A stretch of DNA of 64,000 bases from Bacteroides coprosuis DSM 18011 (GTDB lineage: Bacteria > Bacteroidota > Bacteroidia > Bacteroidales > Bacteroidaceae): the NCBI GenBank assembly GCA_000212915.1, contig CM001167.1, positions 2,472,780-2,536,779 on the forward strand, written 5' to 3'. This document shows, in pieces, positions 54,835-64,000 of the stretch (position 1 is its first letter; every line of letters starts with the position of its first letter). Position numbers and translations under genes: made by a program. Under the pieces are notes generated by a model, which made no database searches, was not told the origin of the DNA, and saw nothing but the letters and a program-made list of their open reading frames with translations.

Positions 54835-56703
54835 ATGGATAAAAACACCATTATTGGTTTTGTTCTAATCGGTTTACTCCTTGTAGGGTTTAACTTTTTT
54901 ACAAGACCTAGTGAAGAGCAAGTAGCTGCTATGAAGCAGTACAATGACTCAATTACTGCTGTACAAGCAGAACAAGAGGCACAAACAGAAAAACATACAG
55001 CTGCCCTTTCACATGTCGCACCTATAAAGGTGGATTCTACCTCGTTATTCTATAACGCTTCAGAAGGTACTGAACAATTCACTACACTTGAAAATGATGT
55101 AATGAAAGTTACTTTCTCAAACAAAGGTGGACGTGTATATTCAGCAGAACTAAAAGAGTACAAAAATCAGGGTGACGAAAAGGGAGAAAATAAAACGAAC
55201 TTAGTTTTATTTAAAGACCAAGAGAACTCTTTTAACTTCAATTTCTACAATCAAAACGAAGTAATTCAATCAAAAGATTATTTCTTCACTCCCGTAAATG
55301 TATCTGAAACAGGTCTTACTATGCGCCTTATGGCAGATAGTAATAGCTACATTGATTTTATCTATAGCTTAGACTCTGAAAACAAAGAGGACTATTTAGT
55401 AAACTTCCAAATCAAAGCCACTGGCATGGAGGGTAAGCTTGCTCACAACGACTATATTGACATCGACTGGGCACAACGTACTCCTCAGCATGAACAGGGT
55501 TATGTTTTTGAAAACAGACATTCTCGTCTTACTTACAGAACATTTGATAAAGATACAGAGCGACTAACAGCAGCAGAAGCTGTTACAGAAACACCTGAAA
55601 AGAATCTAAACTGGATTGCTTTTAGAAGCCAGTTCTTCTCTACTGTGTTTATTACAGACCAAGGTTTCAAAAATTCAAAGTTAACTTCTACTCCAGAAGA
55701 AAAAGGTAGTGGTTATATCAAGGATTATAAAGCTGAAATGAAGACCTTCTTTGACCCTTCAGGAAAAGAAGCTACTCAAATGTATTTATACTTAGGTCCT
55801 AACCACTACAAGACCTTGAAAGCTATTGATAGTGATAAAGACCATAAATGGAAATTAAACTCAGTCGTTGATTTAGGTTGGCCCATAGTAAAGCAAATCA
55901 ACCAATGGTTTACCATTAATATCTTCGATTGGCTTACACACTTAGGTATGAGCATGGGAGTTGTACTATTGATTATGACTATAATAGTGAAAGCAATTGT
56001 ATACCCTGCTACAAAGAAGACCTATATGTCTTCAGCCAAAATGAGAGTATTAAAACCTCAGGTAGATGCGATTAATGCTAAGTATCCTAATCAAGAGGAT
56101 GCAATGAAGAAACAACAAGAAGTAATGTCTCTCTATAGTCAATATGGAGTTAGCCCTATGGGTGGATGTTTACCTATGTTACTTCAATTTCCTATACTTA
56201 TGGCTTTGTTTATGTTCGTTCCAAGTGCGATTGAACTTAGACAAGAAAGTTTCCTTTGGGCAACAGATTTATCTACTTATGATGCTCTTATTAAATTTCC
56301 ATTTCATATTCCATTGCTAGGTGATCACTTAAGTATCTTCTGTTTATTGATGACTGTAACTAACATCTTAAACACAAAATATACTATGGCTCAGCAAAAC
56401 ACAGGTGCACAACCTCAAATGCCTGCCATGAAATGGATGATGTACTTGATGCCTATTATGTTCTTATTTATATTGAATGACTATCCTTCGGGCTTATGTT
56501 ATTACTATTTCTTGTCAACATTGATTAGCGTTATGACTATGATTTTCTTACGCAAAACTACTGACGAAGAAAAACTATTAGCTAAACTTGAAGCAAACAA
56601 GAATACCGAAAAGAAAAAATCGGGTTTTGCTGCTAGATTACAAGCTATGCAAGAACAACAAGAAGCATTACAAGCAGAAGCACGTAAAAGAAATAAGAAA
56701 TAA
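54835..56703 (+). CDS. yidC: Membrane protein insertase YidC
   Basis: The 622-residue protein has the YidC layout of Gram-negatives: an N-terminal helix ([18 protein letters not shown]), a large periplasmic beta-sandwich domain (about residues 60-350) and the conserved five-helix insertase core (about 375-600), with [42 protein letters not shown] and [19 protein letters not shown]. The Lys/Gln-rich C-terminal tail is like that of Bacteroidota YidC. It inserts and folds membrane proteins with or without SecYEG. It is followed by a terminator. Confidence 0.98.
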   Translation: MDKNTIIGFVLIGLLLVGFNFFTRPSEEQVAAMKQYNDSITAVQAEQEAQTEKHTAALSHVAPIKVDSTSLFYNASEGTEQFTTLENDVMKVTFSNKGGRVYSAELKEYKNQGDEKGENKTNLVLFKDQENSFNFNFYNQNEVIQSKDYFFTPVNVSETGLTMRLMADSNSYIDFIYSLDSENKEDYLVNFQIKATGMEGKLAHNDYIDIDWAQRTPQHEQGYVFENRHSRLTYRTFDKDTERLTAAEAVTETPEKNLNWIAFRSQFFSTVFITDQGFKNSKLTSTPEEKGSGYIKDYKAEMKTFFDPSGKEATQMYLYLGPNHYKTLKAIDSDKDHKWKLNSVVDLGWPIVKQINQWFTINIFDWLTHLGMSMGVVLLIMTIIVKAIVYPATKKTYMSSAKMRVLKPQVDAINAKYPNQEDAMKKQQEVMSLYSQYGVSPMGGCLPMLLQFPILMALFMFVPSAIELRQESFLWATDLSTYDALIKFPFHIPLLGDHLSIFCLLMTVTNILNTKYTMAQQNTGAQPQMPAMKWMMYLMPIMFLFILNDYPSGLCYYYFLSTLISVMTMIFLRKTTDEEKLLAKLEANKNTEKKKSGFAARLQAMQEQQEALQAEARKRNKK

Positions 56704-56727
56704 GAAACTAAAGCTTAATATATTAAG

Positions 56728-56762
56728 GAGCGATTATATTTAATTATAGTCGCTCTTTTTTT
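56728..56762 (+). terminator. Terminator after yidC
   Basis: GAGCGATTATA pairs with TATAGTCGCTC (one G-T pair), followed by eight T. It starts 25 bases after the yidC stop codon. Confidence 0.88.
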
Positions 56763-56897
56763 ATGACATCCCAGATAAACAATACGATCACTAATTATGT
56801 TATTATTATTAAACAAACTAAATATAGCCTAAAATGCATTTTAGTTGTTTTAAAGTGATATAAACCTAACTATTAATTTAAAATTATTTGTAACACT

Positions 56898-57308
56898 ATG
56901 GCAAACTACAAAGTTATAGAAGTTGAAGGCATTGGCGAAGTAATGGCTAAGCAACTTAATGATGTAGGTATTACTACAACAGATGAATTGTTGGAAGCAA
57001 CAAAGACTAAAAAACAACGTAAAGAACTAGCAGAAAAATCGGGTATTAGTGAAAAAAGAATTTTGACTTTTGCTAATATGGTTGATTTATTCCGCATTCA
57101 AGGAGTTGGAGCTCAATATGCAGAATTACTTGAAGCAGCTGGAGTTGATACTGTTGTAGAACTAGCCACACGCAAAGCAGAAAACCTAACTAAAAAGATG
57201 GAAGAAGTAAACGAAACCAAGAAATTAGTTCGTCGTGTTCCTCCTCTTAAAACGGTAGAAGGCTGGGTTGAAGAAGCTAAAAGTTTACCTAGAGTATTAG
57301 AATATTAG
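56898..57308 (+). CDS. Helix-hairpin-helix protein, DUF4332-like
   Basis: This 136-residue protein has two helix-hairpin-helix-like repeats (IEVEGIGEVMAKQLNDVGITTTDELL near the start, and FRIQGVGAQYAELLEAAGVDTVVELA near residue 68), the layout of DUF4332. It has no signal or membrane segment. HhH pairs usually bind DNA non-specifically; the cellular role of DUF4332 is unknown. The C-terminal part VRRVPPLKTVEGWVEEAK is conserved in the family as far as I recall. The gene stands alone between terminators. Confidence 0.9.
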   Translation: MANYKVIEVEGIGEVMAKQLNDVGITTTDELLEATKTKKQRKELAEKSGISEKRILTFANMVDLFRIQGVGAQYAELLEAAGVDTVVELATRKAENLTKKMEEVNETKKLVRRVPPLKTVEGWVEEAKSLPRVLEY

Positions 57309-57364
57309 TTTATATTCGTAAAGATAAAGCTGGCTACATTTAATTCTAGTACGTAGCCTATTTT

Positions 57365-57407
57365 CCCCATATCGTTAAAACCCTTCTTTTAACGATATGG
57401 GGTTTTT
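57365..57407 (+). terminator. Terminator after the DUF4332-like gene
   Basis: CCCCATATCGTTAAAA, loop CCCTTC, and its exact reverse complement form a 16-bp stem followed by TTTTT. A weaker hairpin (GGCTAC...GTAGCC, ending near 57358) stands just before it. Confidence 0.92.
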
Positions 57408-57487
57408 GATATTTTATTGTAAATACTTTGGAATATTCTTACCTTCGTTTCAAGGTAATATCTACTACAAAATAATTTAGTTATAAA

Positions 57488-59506
57488 ATGAAGAAACCAA
57501 TCTTTTATCTACTTCTATTTGTCTTTTTGGGGTTCTCAAGCTGTAAATCGGCTAAAAACCCTACTCAATTAAAATCTCCTAATGGTAATATAGCTCTAGA
57601 GTTTTCTTTAGACTCAATAGGTGCTCCTCATTACCAAATAAGTTACCAAGGAAAAGAACTTGTTTCTCCCTCCTTATTAGGTTTCCTTGCAGATAGAAAT
57701 TTTAATCTTGCAGACAATTTCGACTTAAAAAGCAGTCATTTAGAAACTTATTATGATGAATGGGATGCTCCTTGGGGAGAAAACAAACATCATATAAACC
57801 ATTATAATGAGCTAAATGTAAAACTGGAGAATAAAGAAGGCACGCATCTTACTTTAGTTTTCAGATTATTCAATGAAGGTGCAGCCTTTAGGTATGAATA
57901 TAATATAGCTAAAACAGATTCGGTTACGATAATGGATGAACTGACTCAGTTCAACTTTTTAAACCCGGCAACCACATGGACTATACCCGCAGACTTTGAA
58001 AGTTACGAACATTTGTATCGTAAGCTACCTCTAGATGAGCTAAAAGCAGCTAACACTCCAGCTACTTTTAATTTTGAAAACCTAGCCTACACCATGATAC
58101 ATGAGGCAGCTTTGGTTGATTTTCCTGAAATGACTATCCAATCTTACGAACCTAGAAAGTTCAAAGCTAATTTAGCTCCAATGCCCAATGGGACAAAAGC
58201 ATTAGTACCCAACACATTCCATACACCATGGCGTACAATGCACATTGTAGATAAAGCTACAGACCTAATCGCATCATCCATGATTCTTAACTTAAATGAC
58301 CCTTGTGTTCTCGAGGATACAAGTTGGATTAAACCAATGAAATATGTGGGTATCTGGTGGGGTATGCATCTAGGAATACAGTCATGGAGCATCCATGATC
58401 GCCACGGGGCTACAACCAAAAACGCAATAGAACTAATAGACTTTGCCGCAAAGAATAACATAGATGCCGTCCTTTTTGAAGGTTGGAATGAAGGTTGGGA
58501 TACGTGGGGAACTAATCAAGAGTTCAATTACCTCAAAGCTTACGATGATTTTGACATAGAGCAGATAGCTCAATATGCCAAAGAAAAAGGAATTAAGATA
58601 ATTGGACATCATGAAACTGGAGGAAATATTCCTCACTATGAATCACAATTGGACTCAGCTTTGAATTGGCTAACCAGTCTAGGTATATATGATTTAAAAA
58701 CAGGATATGCTGGAGCATTCAAAGAAGGATATCGCCACCACAGCCAATATGGAGTTCAGCATTACAGAAAAGTGGTTGAGAAAACAGCTGCTCATAAAAT
58801 CACTTTAAATGCACATGAACCCATAAAAGATACAGGAATAAGAAGAACCTACCCCAATAGCATGACAAGAGAGGGTGCTAGAGGAATGGAATGGAATGCA
58901 TGGAGTGAAGGAAACCCTCCTGAACATCATGAAATACTACCTTTCACACGTATTGCTGCAGGACCAATGGATTATACTCCAGGTATATTTGATATACTCT
59001 ATAAAAACACAAAGAACTTACCAGAACGTAAGGCTTGGAATGGACTTGACAAGGGAAATAGTAGAGTAAATACTACGCTTGCTAAGCAAGTTGCACTATG
59101 GGTGGTACTTTACTCTCCCATGCAGATGGCTTCTGATTTACCATCTAATTACGAAGGTCATCCTGCATTTCAGTTCTTTAGAGATTTTGATCCCGATTTT
59201 GATAAGACCTACCCTCTTGAGGGAGAAATTGGAGAATACGTGGTTATAGCACGCAAGGCAAAAGAAAACTATTTCTTAGGAGCAGTAACCAATGAGGAAG
59301 AAAGAGATTTAACTATAGATTTAGATTTCCTCAAACCCAAAACCACTTACCAAGCAATTATCTATGCTGATGGTAAAGATGCAGACTGGAGTACAAATCC
59401 TGAATCCTACGAAATAATCAAGAAGGATGTAACTTCTGCTGATACTCTAAATTTACACTTAGCAAAAGGAGGAGGTACTGCTATTAGCTTTAAACCAATA
59501 AATTAG
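57488..59506 (+). CDS. GH97 glycoside hydrolase, SusB-like
   Basis: The 672-residue protein has a lipoprotein signal (FVFLGFSSC, acylated Cys near residue 19) and the GH97 layout: an N-terminal beta-sandwich (about residues 25-280, with LKSPNGNIALEFSLD and FRLFNEGAAFRYEY), a TIM barrel (about 285-570) and a C-terminal beta domain. Glutamates in IIGHHETGG, LNAHEPI and ARGMEWN match those of inverting SusB-type enzymes, so an alpha-glucosidase-like inverting mechanism is likely. Retaining GH97 alpha-galactosidases use an Asp nucleophile instead. It acts in the periplasm or on the surface. A promoter-like TTG-N20-TACCTTCG (57417-57447) precedes it. Confidence 0.95.
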   Translation: MKKPIFYLLLFVFLGFSSCKSAKNPTQLKSPNGNIALEFSLDSIGAPHYQISYQGKELVSPSLLGFLADRNFNLADNFDLKSSHLETYYDEWDAPWGENKHHINHYNELNVKLENKEGTHLTLVFRLFNEGAAFRYEYNIAKTDSVTIMDELTQFNFLNPATTWTIPADFESYEHLYRKLPLDELKAANTPATFNFENLAYTMIHEAALVDFPEMTIQSYEPRKFKANLAPMPNGTKALVPNTFHTPWRTMHIVDKATDLIASSMILNLNDPCVLEDTSWIKPMKYVGIWWGMHLGIQSWSIHDRHGATTKNAIELIDFAAKNNIDAVLFEGWNEGWDTWGTNQEFNYLKAYDDFDIEQIAQYAKEKGIKIIGHHETGGNIPHYESQLDSALNWLTSLGIYDLKTGYAGAFKEGYRHHSQYGVQHYRKVVEKTAAHKITLNAHEPIKDTGIRRTYPNSMTREGARGMEWNAWSEGNPPEHHEILPFTRIAAGPMDYTPGIFDILYKNTKNLPERKAWNGLDKGNSRVNTTLAKQVALWVVLYSPMQMASDLPSNYEGHPAFQFFRDFDPDFDKTYPLEGEIGEYVVIARKAKENYFLGAVTNEEERDLTIDLDFLKPKTTYQAIIYADGKDADWSTNPESYEIIKKDVTSADTLNLHLAKGGGTAISFKPIN

Positions 59507-59615
59507 GTCCAAACAAGTATTTATATACTGAAAATATCTATCTTGTATATCAAATCTTTTTACTATAAGATCGATATCTTTGTAAAAACAAATTAAACTA
59601 ATTATAAAAACGAAT

Positions 59616-61700
59616 ATGAAATCAAAAGTAATGATTATGGCTGCAGCAATGAGTTTATCAGCTTGTGGTCCTACTCAAGACGCAAAGCAACCCGACCAAT
59701 CATTAATCGGGAAATCTACTATCCAAGTAGATGGTAGATTAATGACGCCCGAAGCCTTATGGGCAATGGGAAGAATCGGAAGTTTTGATGTATCTCCAGA
59801 TGCAAAACAGCTTGCTTATTCTGTATCTTACTACAGTGTACCCCTAGACAAAAGCAATTCAGAGTTATTTGTCATCAATACCGATGGTACAAATAATAAA
59901 CAAATCACATCAACACCCTTTTCTGAAGGGAGCCCTAAATGGATTAAAGAGGGTTCTAAAATAGCTTTCATAAGTTCAGAATCAGGTTCTTCTCAACTTT
60001 GGGAAATGAATGCTGATGGAACAGAAAAAAAGCAACTTTCTAATGTAGAAAATGGTATTGAAGGATTTAGCTTCTCTCCTGATGAGAAAAAAGTAGTGTT
60101 AATTTCTACTGTAAAAGTGGGAGAAACTACAGCTGATAAGCATCCTGATCTTCCAAAGGCTACAGGCAAAGTAATTAATGATTTAATGTACAAACACTGG
60201 GATGAATGGGTTACAGATGCTCCACATCCTTTTGTGGGCGATTTTAATGGCTCTGAGATTATCAATCTGACTGATATAATGCAAGGAGAGCCTTATGAAT
60301 CTCCACTTCGCCCATTCGGTGGAATAGAACAAATAGCATGGAATACTACTGGAGATAAGATAGCCTATACCTCTCGCAAAAAGACAGGTAAAGAATATGC
60401 TATTTCAACAAATTCTGATATTTATGTATATGATTTAAAGAATAATACCACAACTAATATCACAGAGGGAATGATGGGCTATGACACCAATCCTCAATAT
60501 TCACCAGATGGAAAATATATATCCTGGTTGAGTATGGAAAGGGATGGTTACGAAGCCGATCAAAATCGCTTATTCGTAATGGATTTAGCTTCTGGAGAAA
60601 AGCGTTTTATGAGTAAAGACTTTGAATCAAATGTAGATGATTACACATGGAGTTCAGATAGTAAATCTATTTACTTTATTGGTGTATGGCACGCGACTTC
60701 TCAAATGTATGCTATAGATGTAGAACAAGCAAAAGTATCCCAAATTACTGAGGGTATGCACGACTATGCAACTATCGCACTATGTGGAGAAGGATTAATT
60801 GGTAAAAGACATTCATTAAGCTCTGCTGACGAGATATTTTCGGTATCATTGGATGGTGCTCAAACACAAGTAACCTTTGAAAACAAACATATCTATGATC
60901 AACTGGATATGGGTAATGTAGAGAAACGTTGGCTAACTACTACAGATAATCAACAAATGCTTACTTGGGTAATTTACCCTCCACACTTTGATCCAAACAA
61001 AAAGTACCCTACTCTACTCTATTGCCAAGGTGGTCCGCAAAGTCCTGTAAGTCAGTTTTGGTCTTTCCGCTGGAACCCTCAAATTATGGCAGCACATGGA
61101 TATATTGTAGTGGCTCCAAACCGTAGAGGTCTTCCTGGCTTTGGCTTAAAATGGAATGAACAAATTAGCGGAGATTATAGTGGTCAAGTTATTAAAGATT
61201 ACTTAACTGCCATTGATGAATTATCCAAAGAACCTTTTGTAGATACAGATAAGCTGGGAGCTGTTGGTGCTAGTTTTGGTGGTTACTCTGTCTATTATTT
61301 GGCAGGTCATCATGAGAAACGATTCAAAGCCTTTATTGCACACGATGGTATCTTTAATATGGAAATGCAATACCTAGAAACAGAAGAAATGTGGTTTGCT
61401 AATTGGGATATGGGAGGAGCTTATTGGGAGAAAAACAATCCGACTGCTCAGCGTACCTTTGCTAATTCTCCTCACAAGTTTGTAGACAAATGGGACACTC
61501 CTATTTTGTGCATCCATGGAGAAAAAGATTACCGTATTCTAGCAAATCAAGGTATGGCAGCTTTCAATGCGGCTGTATTGAGAGATATACCTGCTGAATT
61601 ACTAATTTATCCAGATGAAAATCATTGGGTACTCAAACCTCAAAATGGTATTTTATGGCAACGTACATTCTTTGAATGGCTTGATAAATGGTTGAAATAA
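59616..61700 (+). CDS. S9-family prolyl-oligopeptidase-like peptidase, lipoprotein
   Basis: The 694-residue protein starts with a lipoprotein signal (MIMAAAMSLSAC, acylated Cys near residue 17). A beta-propeller with WD40-like PD40 repeats (about residues 45-430, for example DPSPDAKQLAYSVSYY-type segments and YSPDGKYISWLSME) precedes the alpha/beta-hydrolase domain (about 440-694). The catalytic triad is Ser in GASFGGYS (near 550), Asp in HGEKDYRI (near 633) and His in DENHWVL (near 667). It resembles DPP5 or acylaminoacyl-type S9C enzymes and should cleave dipeptides from periplasmic peptides. It has its own terminator. Confidence 0.93.
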   Translation: MKSKVMIMAAAMSLSACGPTQDAKQPDQSLIGKSTIQVDGRLMTPEALWAMGRIGSFDVSPDAKQLAYSVSYYSVPLDKSNSELFVINTDGTNNKQITSTPFSEGSPKWIKEGSKIAFISSESGSSQLWEMNADGTEKKQLSNVENGIEGFSFSPDEKKVVLISTVKVGETTADKHPDLPKATGKVINDLMYKHWDEWVTDAPHPFVGDFNGSEIINLTDIMQGEPYESPLRPFGGIEQIAWNTTGDKIAYTSRKKTGKEYAISTNSDIYVYDLKNNTTTNITEGMMGYDTNPQYSPDGKYISWLSMERDGYEADQNRLFVMDLASGEKRFMSKDFESNVDDYTWSSDSKSIYFIGVWHATSQMYAIDVEQAKVSQITEGMHDYATIALCGEGLIGKRHSLSSADEIFSVSLDGAQTQVTFENKHIYDQLDMGNVEKRWLTTTDNQQMLTWVIYPPHFDPNKKYPTLLYCQGGPQSPVSQFWSFRWNPQIMAAHGYIVVAPNRRGLPGFGLKWNEQISGDYSGQVIKDYLTAIDELSKEPFVDTDKLGAVGASFGGYSVYYLAGHHEKRFKAFIAHDGIFNMEMQYLETEEMWFANWDMGGAYWEKNNPTAQRTFANSPHKFVDKWDTPILCIHGEKDYRILANQGMAAFNAAVLRDIPAELLIYPDENHWVLKPQNGILWQRTFFEWLDKWLK

Positions 61701-61719
61701 TGTTTCTGATATAAATGAT

Positions 61720-61753
61720 AAATGCCTCTGCTTTCACAAGTGGAGGCATTTTT
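61720..61753 (+). terminator. Terminator after the S9 peptidase
   Basis: AAATGCCTC and GAGGCATTT with a 14-base loop, followed by T residues. It ends 15 bases before the stop codon of the convergent PspC gene, so it may serve both. Confidence 0.8.
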
Positions 61754-61767
61754 GTTATTTGCAAAAA

Positions 61768-62877
61768 TTATAAAATCAGATTATAATGACTTAATCCATG
61801 GGCAATGCTAGGAACCAGTTGTTCTATATTAACCCAATTAATCTGAGCTGCACTGATGATAAACACGATCAGAGCAATCACCCAAAGTATAAATAAACCC
61901 CACTTCCAACCTGTGCTTATCGGTTGACTTTTAGCTTTGAAGTTGTTAATCAGAAGATAAAGTAATACCCCTAAAGGAATACCCGCTAATATTAATCCAG
62001 AAATTGCACTAATAAGAGGAGTCGACTCGGAGAGAATAATGAAAGGTTGACCCATTATTCCTACTAGAGCTGCACCACCTGCAAAAACAGATACTAGCAA
62101 TGCAAAAACCAAAGCCATTAAAACAATGACAACAACAAGCCAAACGGGAGAAAGTATAATAACAAAGAATAGAAATAGCCCCTTCAATACCATTCCAACA
62201 ATACGTATTAGCTCACTCCAGAAATTACGATTCTTCGTATTATAATAATCACTCTGTGAGTTATTTACCTTATCGGCATCTTCACTAACACGTTTGCCTA
62301 TATTCTCTACAGTAACGTCTTCACCACACATATTTAACTTTTCGATAGCGGTAGTAGCTAGTGGTATCAGAATCCACATAATCAAATACACAAATGTTGT
62401 GGTTCCAAAAGTGAAGAACAATAAAATTAAAAAGATCAATCGTACTAATAGCGGATCCAATTTAAAATAGGCCGCAACTCCACTAGCAACTCCTCCTATA
62501 ACCTTATCATCGGGATTACGAAATAGCTTTTTACGATAAGTAAAAGCACCAGAATAATCTTTTTCTTGTTTTTTAGAAGATCCTTCATCATTTTCTTGCT
62601 CTGAGCCCTCTTCTTCTCCATATATTTCCTCTGGACTTCCTACCTGCTTGATAATGTCTTCAACATCAGTAATCACTATAGATTGACTAGCATGTGTGAT
62701 TCGCTCATTAAAGAGATCAGCAAATCTACTTTCTATATCAGCTATTATTTCTTCTTTGCCTTCTGTCTTGTTAAAATACAATCGAAGGTTTTCAAGGTAT
62801 TTACTTAGAAGATCATAAGCATCTTCATCAATATGAAAAACAATACCTCCTAAGTTTATGGTAAATGTCTTCTTCAT
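61768..62877 (-). CDS. PspC-domain membrane protein
   Basis: The 369-residue protein has a soluble N-terminal domain (about residues 1-100, beginning TFTINLGGIVFHIDEDAYDLL), an acidic linker (GEEEGSEQENDEGSSKK), then the PspC domain (about 115-175, with LFRNPDDKVIGGVASGVAAYFKLDPLLVRLIFLI), and four or so further membrane helices. PspC proteins sense envelope stress at the inner membrane. The N-terminal domain of this type is common in Bacteroidota. It lies two bases after the PadR gene, and both are likely under the operator at 63258-63294. Confidence 0.92.
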   Translation of the reverse strand: MKKTFTINLGGIVFHIDEDAYDLLSKYLENLRLYFNKTEGKEEIIADIESRFADLFNERITHASQSIVITDVEDIIKQVGSPEEIYGEEEGSEQENDEGSSKKQEKDYSGAFTYRKKLFRNPDDKVIGGVASGVAAYFKLDPLLVRLIFLILLFFTFGTTTFVYLIMWILIPLATTAIEKLNMCGEDVTVENIGKRVSEDADKVNNSQSDYYNTKNRNFWSELIRIVGMVLKGLFLFFVIILSPVWLVVVIVLMALVFALLVSVFAGGAALVGIMGQPFIILSESTPLISAISGLILAGIPLGVLLYLLINNFKAKSQPISTGWKWGLFILWVIALIVFIISAAQINWVNIEQLVPSIAHGLSHYNLIL

Positions 62878-62879
62878 TT

Positions 62880-63221
62880 CTATTCAGTTTTAAGTTTGCC
62901 ATTGGCTATGTATTCCACCGATTGGTTTAATTCACTCCATACTCCTTCTAGCTCTTCGAGAAATTGTTTTCCCTCTTCAGTTAATTCATAATACTTACGA
63001 GGTGGTCCTTGAGTGGATTCCTGCCACTCATAACTCAATAAACCATCATTCTTCAATCTAGTCAACAGAGGATAAAGAGTACCTTCTACCACTATTAATT
63101 TTGCATCTTTCAATCGATCTATAATATCAGAAGCATAGGCAGCTTCTTTACTGATCAATAAGAGAATGCAATATTCTAATAAACCTCTCCTCATTTGTGA
63201 CTTCACCTTTTCAACTTTCAT
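62880..63221 (-). CDS. PadR-family transcriptional regulator
   Basis: The 113-residue protein has the PadR winged helix: RRGLLEYCILLLISKEAAYASDIIDRLKDAKLIVVEGTLYPLLTRLKNDGLLSYEW (in part, about residues 10-66), where VVEGTLYPLLTRL is the recognition helix. A short helical dimer arm follows (KQFLEELEGVWSELNQSVEYI). It usually represses its own operon until a small molecule or stress signal appears. A perfect 37-bp palindrome directly upstream is the likely binding site. The PspC gene starts two bases after its stop codon. Confidence 0.95.
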   Translation of the reverse strand: MKVEKVKSQMRRGLLEYCILLLISKEAAYASDIIDRLKDAKLIVVEGTLYPLLTRLKNDGLLSYEWQESTQGPPRKYYELTEEGKQFLEELEGVWSELNQSVEYIANGKLKTE

Positions 63222-63257
63222 ATCAGTTTAGTCTTTGATTCTGATGCAAATATATAT

Positions 63258-63294
63258 AAAATATAGTACTATGCAACACATAGTACTATATTTT
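63258..63294 (-). promoter_or_regulatory. PadR operator and promoter
   Basis: A perfect palindrome with 16-bp arms (AAAATATAGTACTATG and CATAGTACTATATTTT) and loop CAACA lies 37-73 bases upstream of the padR start codon. On the minus strand a -7 box TATATTTG (63247-63254) lies just after it, so the palindrome covers the spacer between -33 and -7. A bound PadR dimer would block the polymerase. Confidence 0.8.
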
Positions 63295-63780
63295 GTTTTA
63301 ATCTAGGCACATTTTATAACACACCTTATTTTATCTACAAAAGGATTTAAAGTTCTATTTAAATAGAGAATATGACATCTTTATGTAATATAAATCCATA
63401 TAACATTACGTATAATTAGCCTAATTTATTACTTATTATTTTAATTCTATCAAACTCAAAACATGTTATTAATAGGACTTTTAAGAATATATACATCTTT
63501 TTAAAATGTAAATATTTTAAAATTAAAGAGATAAAAAACATAAAATAAACACAACATACATATATCAACAATCAAGCCAATAATATATTTTGCAACTAAA
63601 GTATCAACTCTGTGTTTAAGATTTATCTGATACCATATAGTAATAAAAGCAGATAAGAGAAGAATCTTTTTTTTAAAGAGGATATTGAAATATAGGAATT
63701 ACACTTTCAAACTAACAAATAAAAAAAATCGTCTTTCTGAGGAAGTGCAGAAAGATAAAACCAAAATTATGAATTGAACA
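63295..63780. other. Long AT-rich region upstream of the fimbrillin-like gene
   Basis: No open reading frame of useful length and no perfect TAnnTTTG box with a proper -33 is seen in this stretch. A small hairpin CTTTCTG-AGGAAGTG-CAGAAAG (63733-63754) lies in the leader. Directly before the start codon is a two-codon frame ATG AAT TGA at 63769-63777. I see no long inverted repeats that would mark an invertible promoter. Confidence 0.5.
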
Positions 63781-64000
63781 ATGAAACTTAGAAACTATCT
63801 ATTAGCAGGTATAGCCCTATTGGGGTTCGCTGCTTGTACGAGTGATGATAATTGTCCTACGGGACCAGTTAATCCAACTCCTGAAGGTGGGTCGTTTTTT
63901 TCTATAGCATTCGAAACACCTAAACTAGCAGGAACGAGAGGGAATGAATTAGAAGATACTAAAGTATCTAGCGCAACAATATATTTATCTCAAATAGAAG
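63781..64000 (+). CDS. Fimbrillin-like lipoprotein, 3' part beyond the window
   Basis: The frame starts MKLRNYLLAGIALLGFAAC, a lipoprotein signal with acylated Cys19, and continues open to the end of the window. After a Pro/Asn-rich linker, the segment SFFSIAFETPKLAGTRGNE and the following ATIYLSQIE fit the N-terminal domain of Mfa1/FimA-type fimbrillins, whose Arg-containing loop is the protease-processing site that exposes the assembly strand. Such proteins build surface fimbriae. With only 73 residues available the assignment is tentative. Confidence 0.6.
   Translation, partial: MKLRNYLLAGIALLGFAACTSDDNCPTGPVNPTPEGGSFFSIAFETPKLAGTRGNELEDTKVSSATIYLSQIE

Noticed and set aside
63295-63780. 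Invertible promoter for the fimbrillin-like gene
   Set aside because: I found no pair of inverted repeats around a promoter in this stretch, and no invertase gene nearby.

Overview
The window is AT-rich chromosomal DNA of a Bacteroidota species, most likely order Bacteroidales and close to Bacteroides. The evidence is two SusC/SusD pairs, an ECF sigma factor with a FecR-type anti-sigma, GH97 and GH89 enzymes, a six-gene Rnf complex preceded by an RseC-like gene, a fimbrillin-like lipoprotein, and several promoters of the Bacteroides type (TTTG, about 20 bases, TAnnTTTG). Genus and species cannot be fixed from the sequence alone.

Layout. 1-3563: the end of a SusC/SusD pair that began upstream. 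3703-14064: a divergent locus. Leftward it has a lipoprotein, a PepSY-type membrane protein, an ABC ATPase, a permease and a membrane-anchored protein; rightward it has a TonB-dependent receptor, a lipoprotein and an outer-membrane barrel. It looks like an uptake system, possibly for a metal or haem. 14061-17370: formate-tetrahydrofolate ligase, a small secreted protein and an NAD(P)-binding SDR enzyme.

17345-39004: the most interesting part. A block of about 20 kb lies between two copies of a 118-bp perfect direct repeat. The left copy covers the last codons of the SDR gene. The right copy is split by a 1432-bp insertion sequence with clear terminal inverted repeats and an 8-bp target duplication (TACTTCAA). 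No integrase is visible in the block. It encodes a complete polysaccharide-utilization locus: sigma factor, anti-sigma, SusC with an STN domain, SusD, a surface lipoprotein, two GH89 alpha-N-acetylglucosaminidases, a membrane acetyltransferase like NagX/HGSNAT, a GntP-type permease, a glycerate kinase and three exported EEP-superfamily hydrolases. The acetyltransferase/GH89 pair matches the lysosomal HGSNAT/NAGLU pair. With the three EEP enzymes it suggests a substrate that has terminal alpha-GlcN or alpha-GlcNAc and a phosphodiester bond.

38991-44305: a palindromic repeat, a LysM glucosaminidase, cytidine deaminase, NudC, tRNA-Thr, an SGNH hydrolase, cobalamin adenosyltransferase and two unknown proteins. 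44372-49978: the Rnf operon (rseC-like, B, C, D, G, E, A in transcription order). 50246-50304: a second copy of the palindromic repeat. 50426-59506: a DUF3078-type outer-membrane protein, a LuxR-type regulator, pyrG, yidC, a helix-hairpin-helix protein and a GH97 glycosidase. 59616-64000: an S9 peptidase, a PspC/PadR pair with a perfect operator-like palindrome, and the start of a fimbrillin-like lipoprotein cut off by the window end.

All family assignments come from reading motifs in the translated sequence. No database search was possible, and residue positions are approximate.
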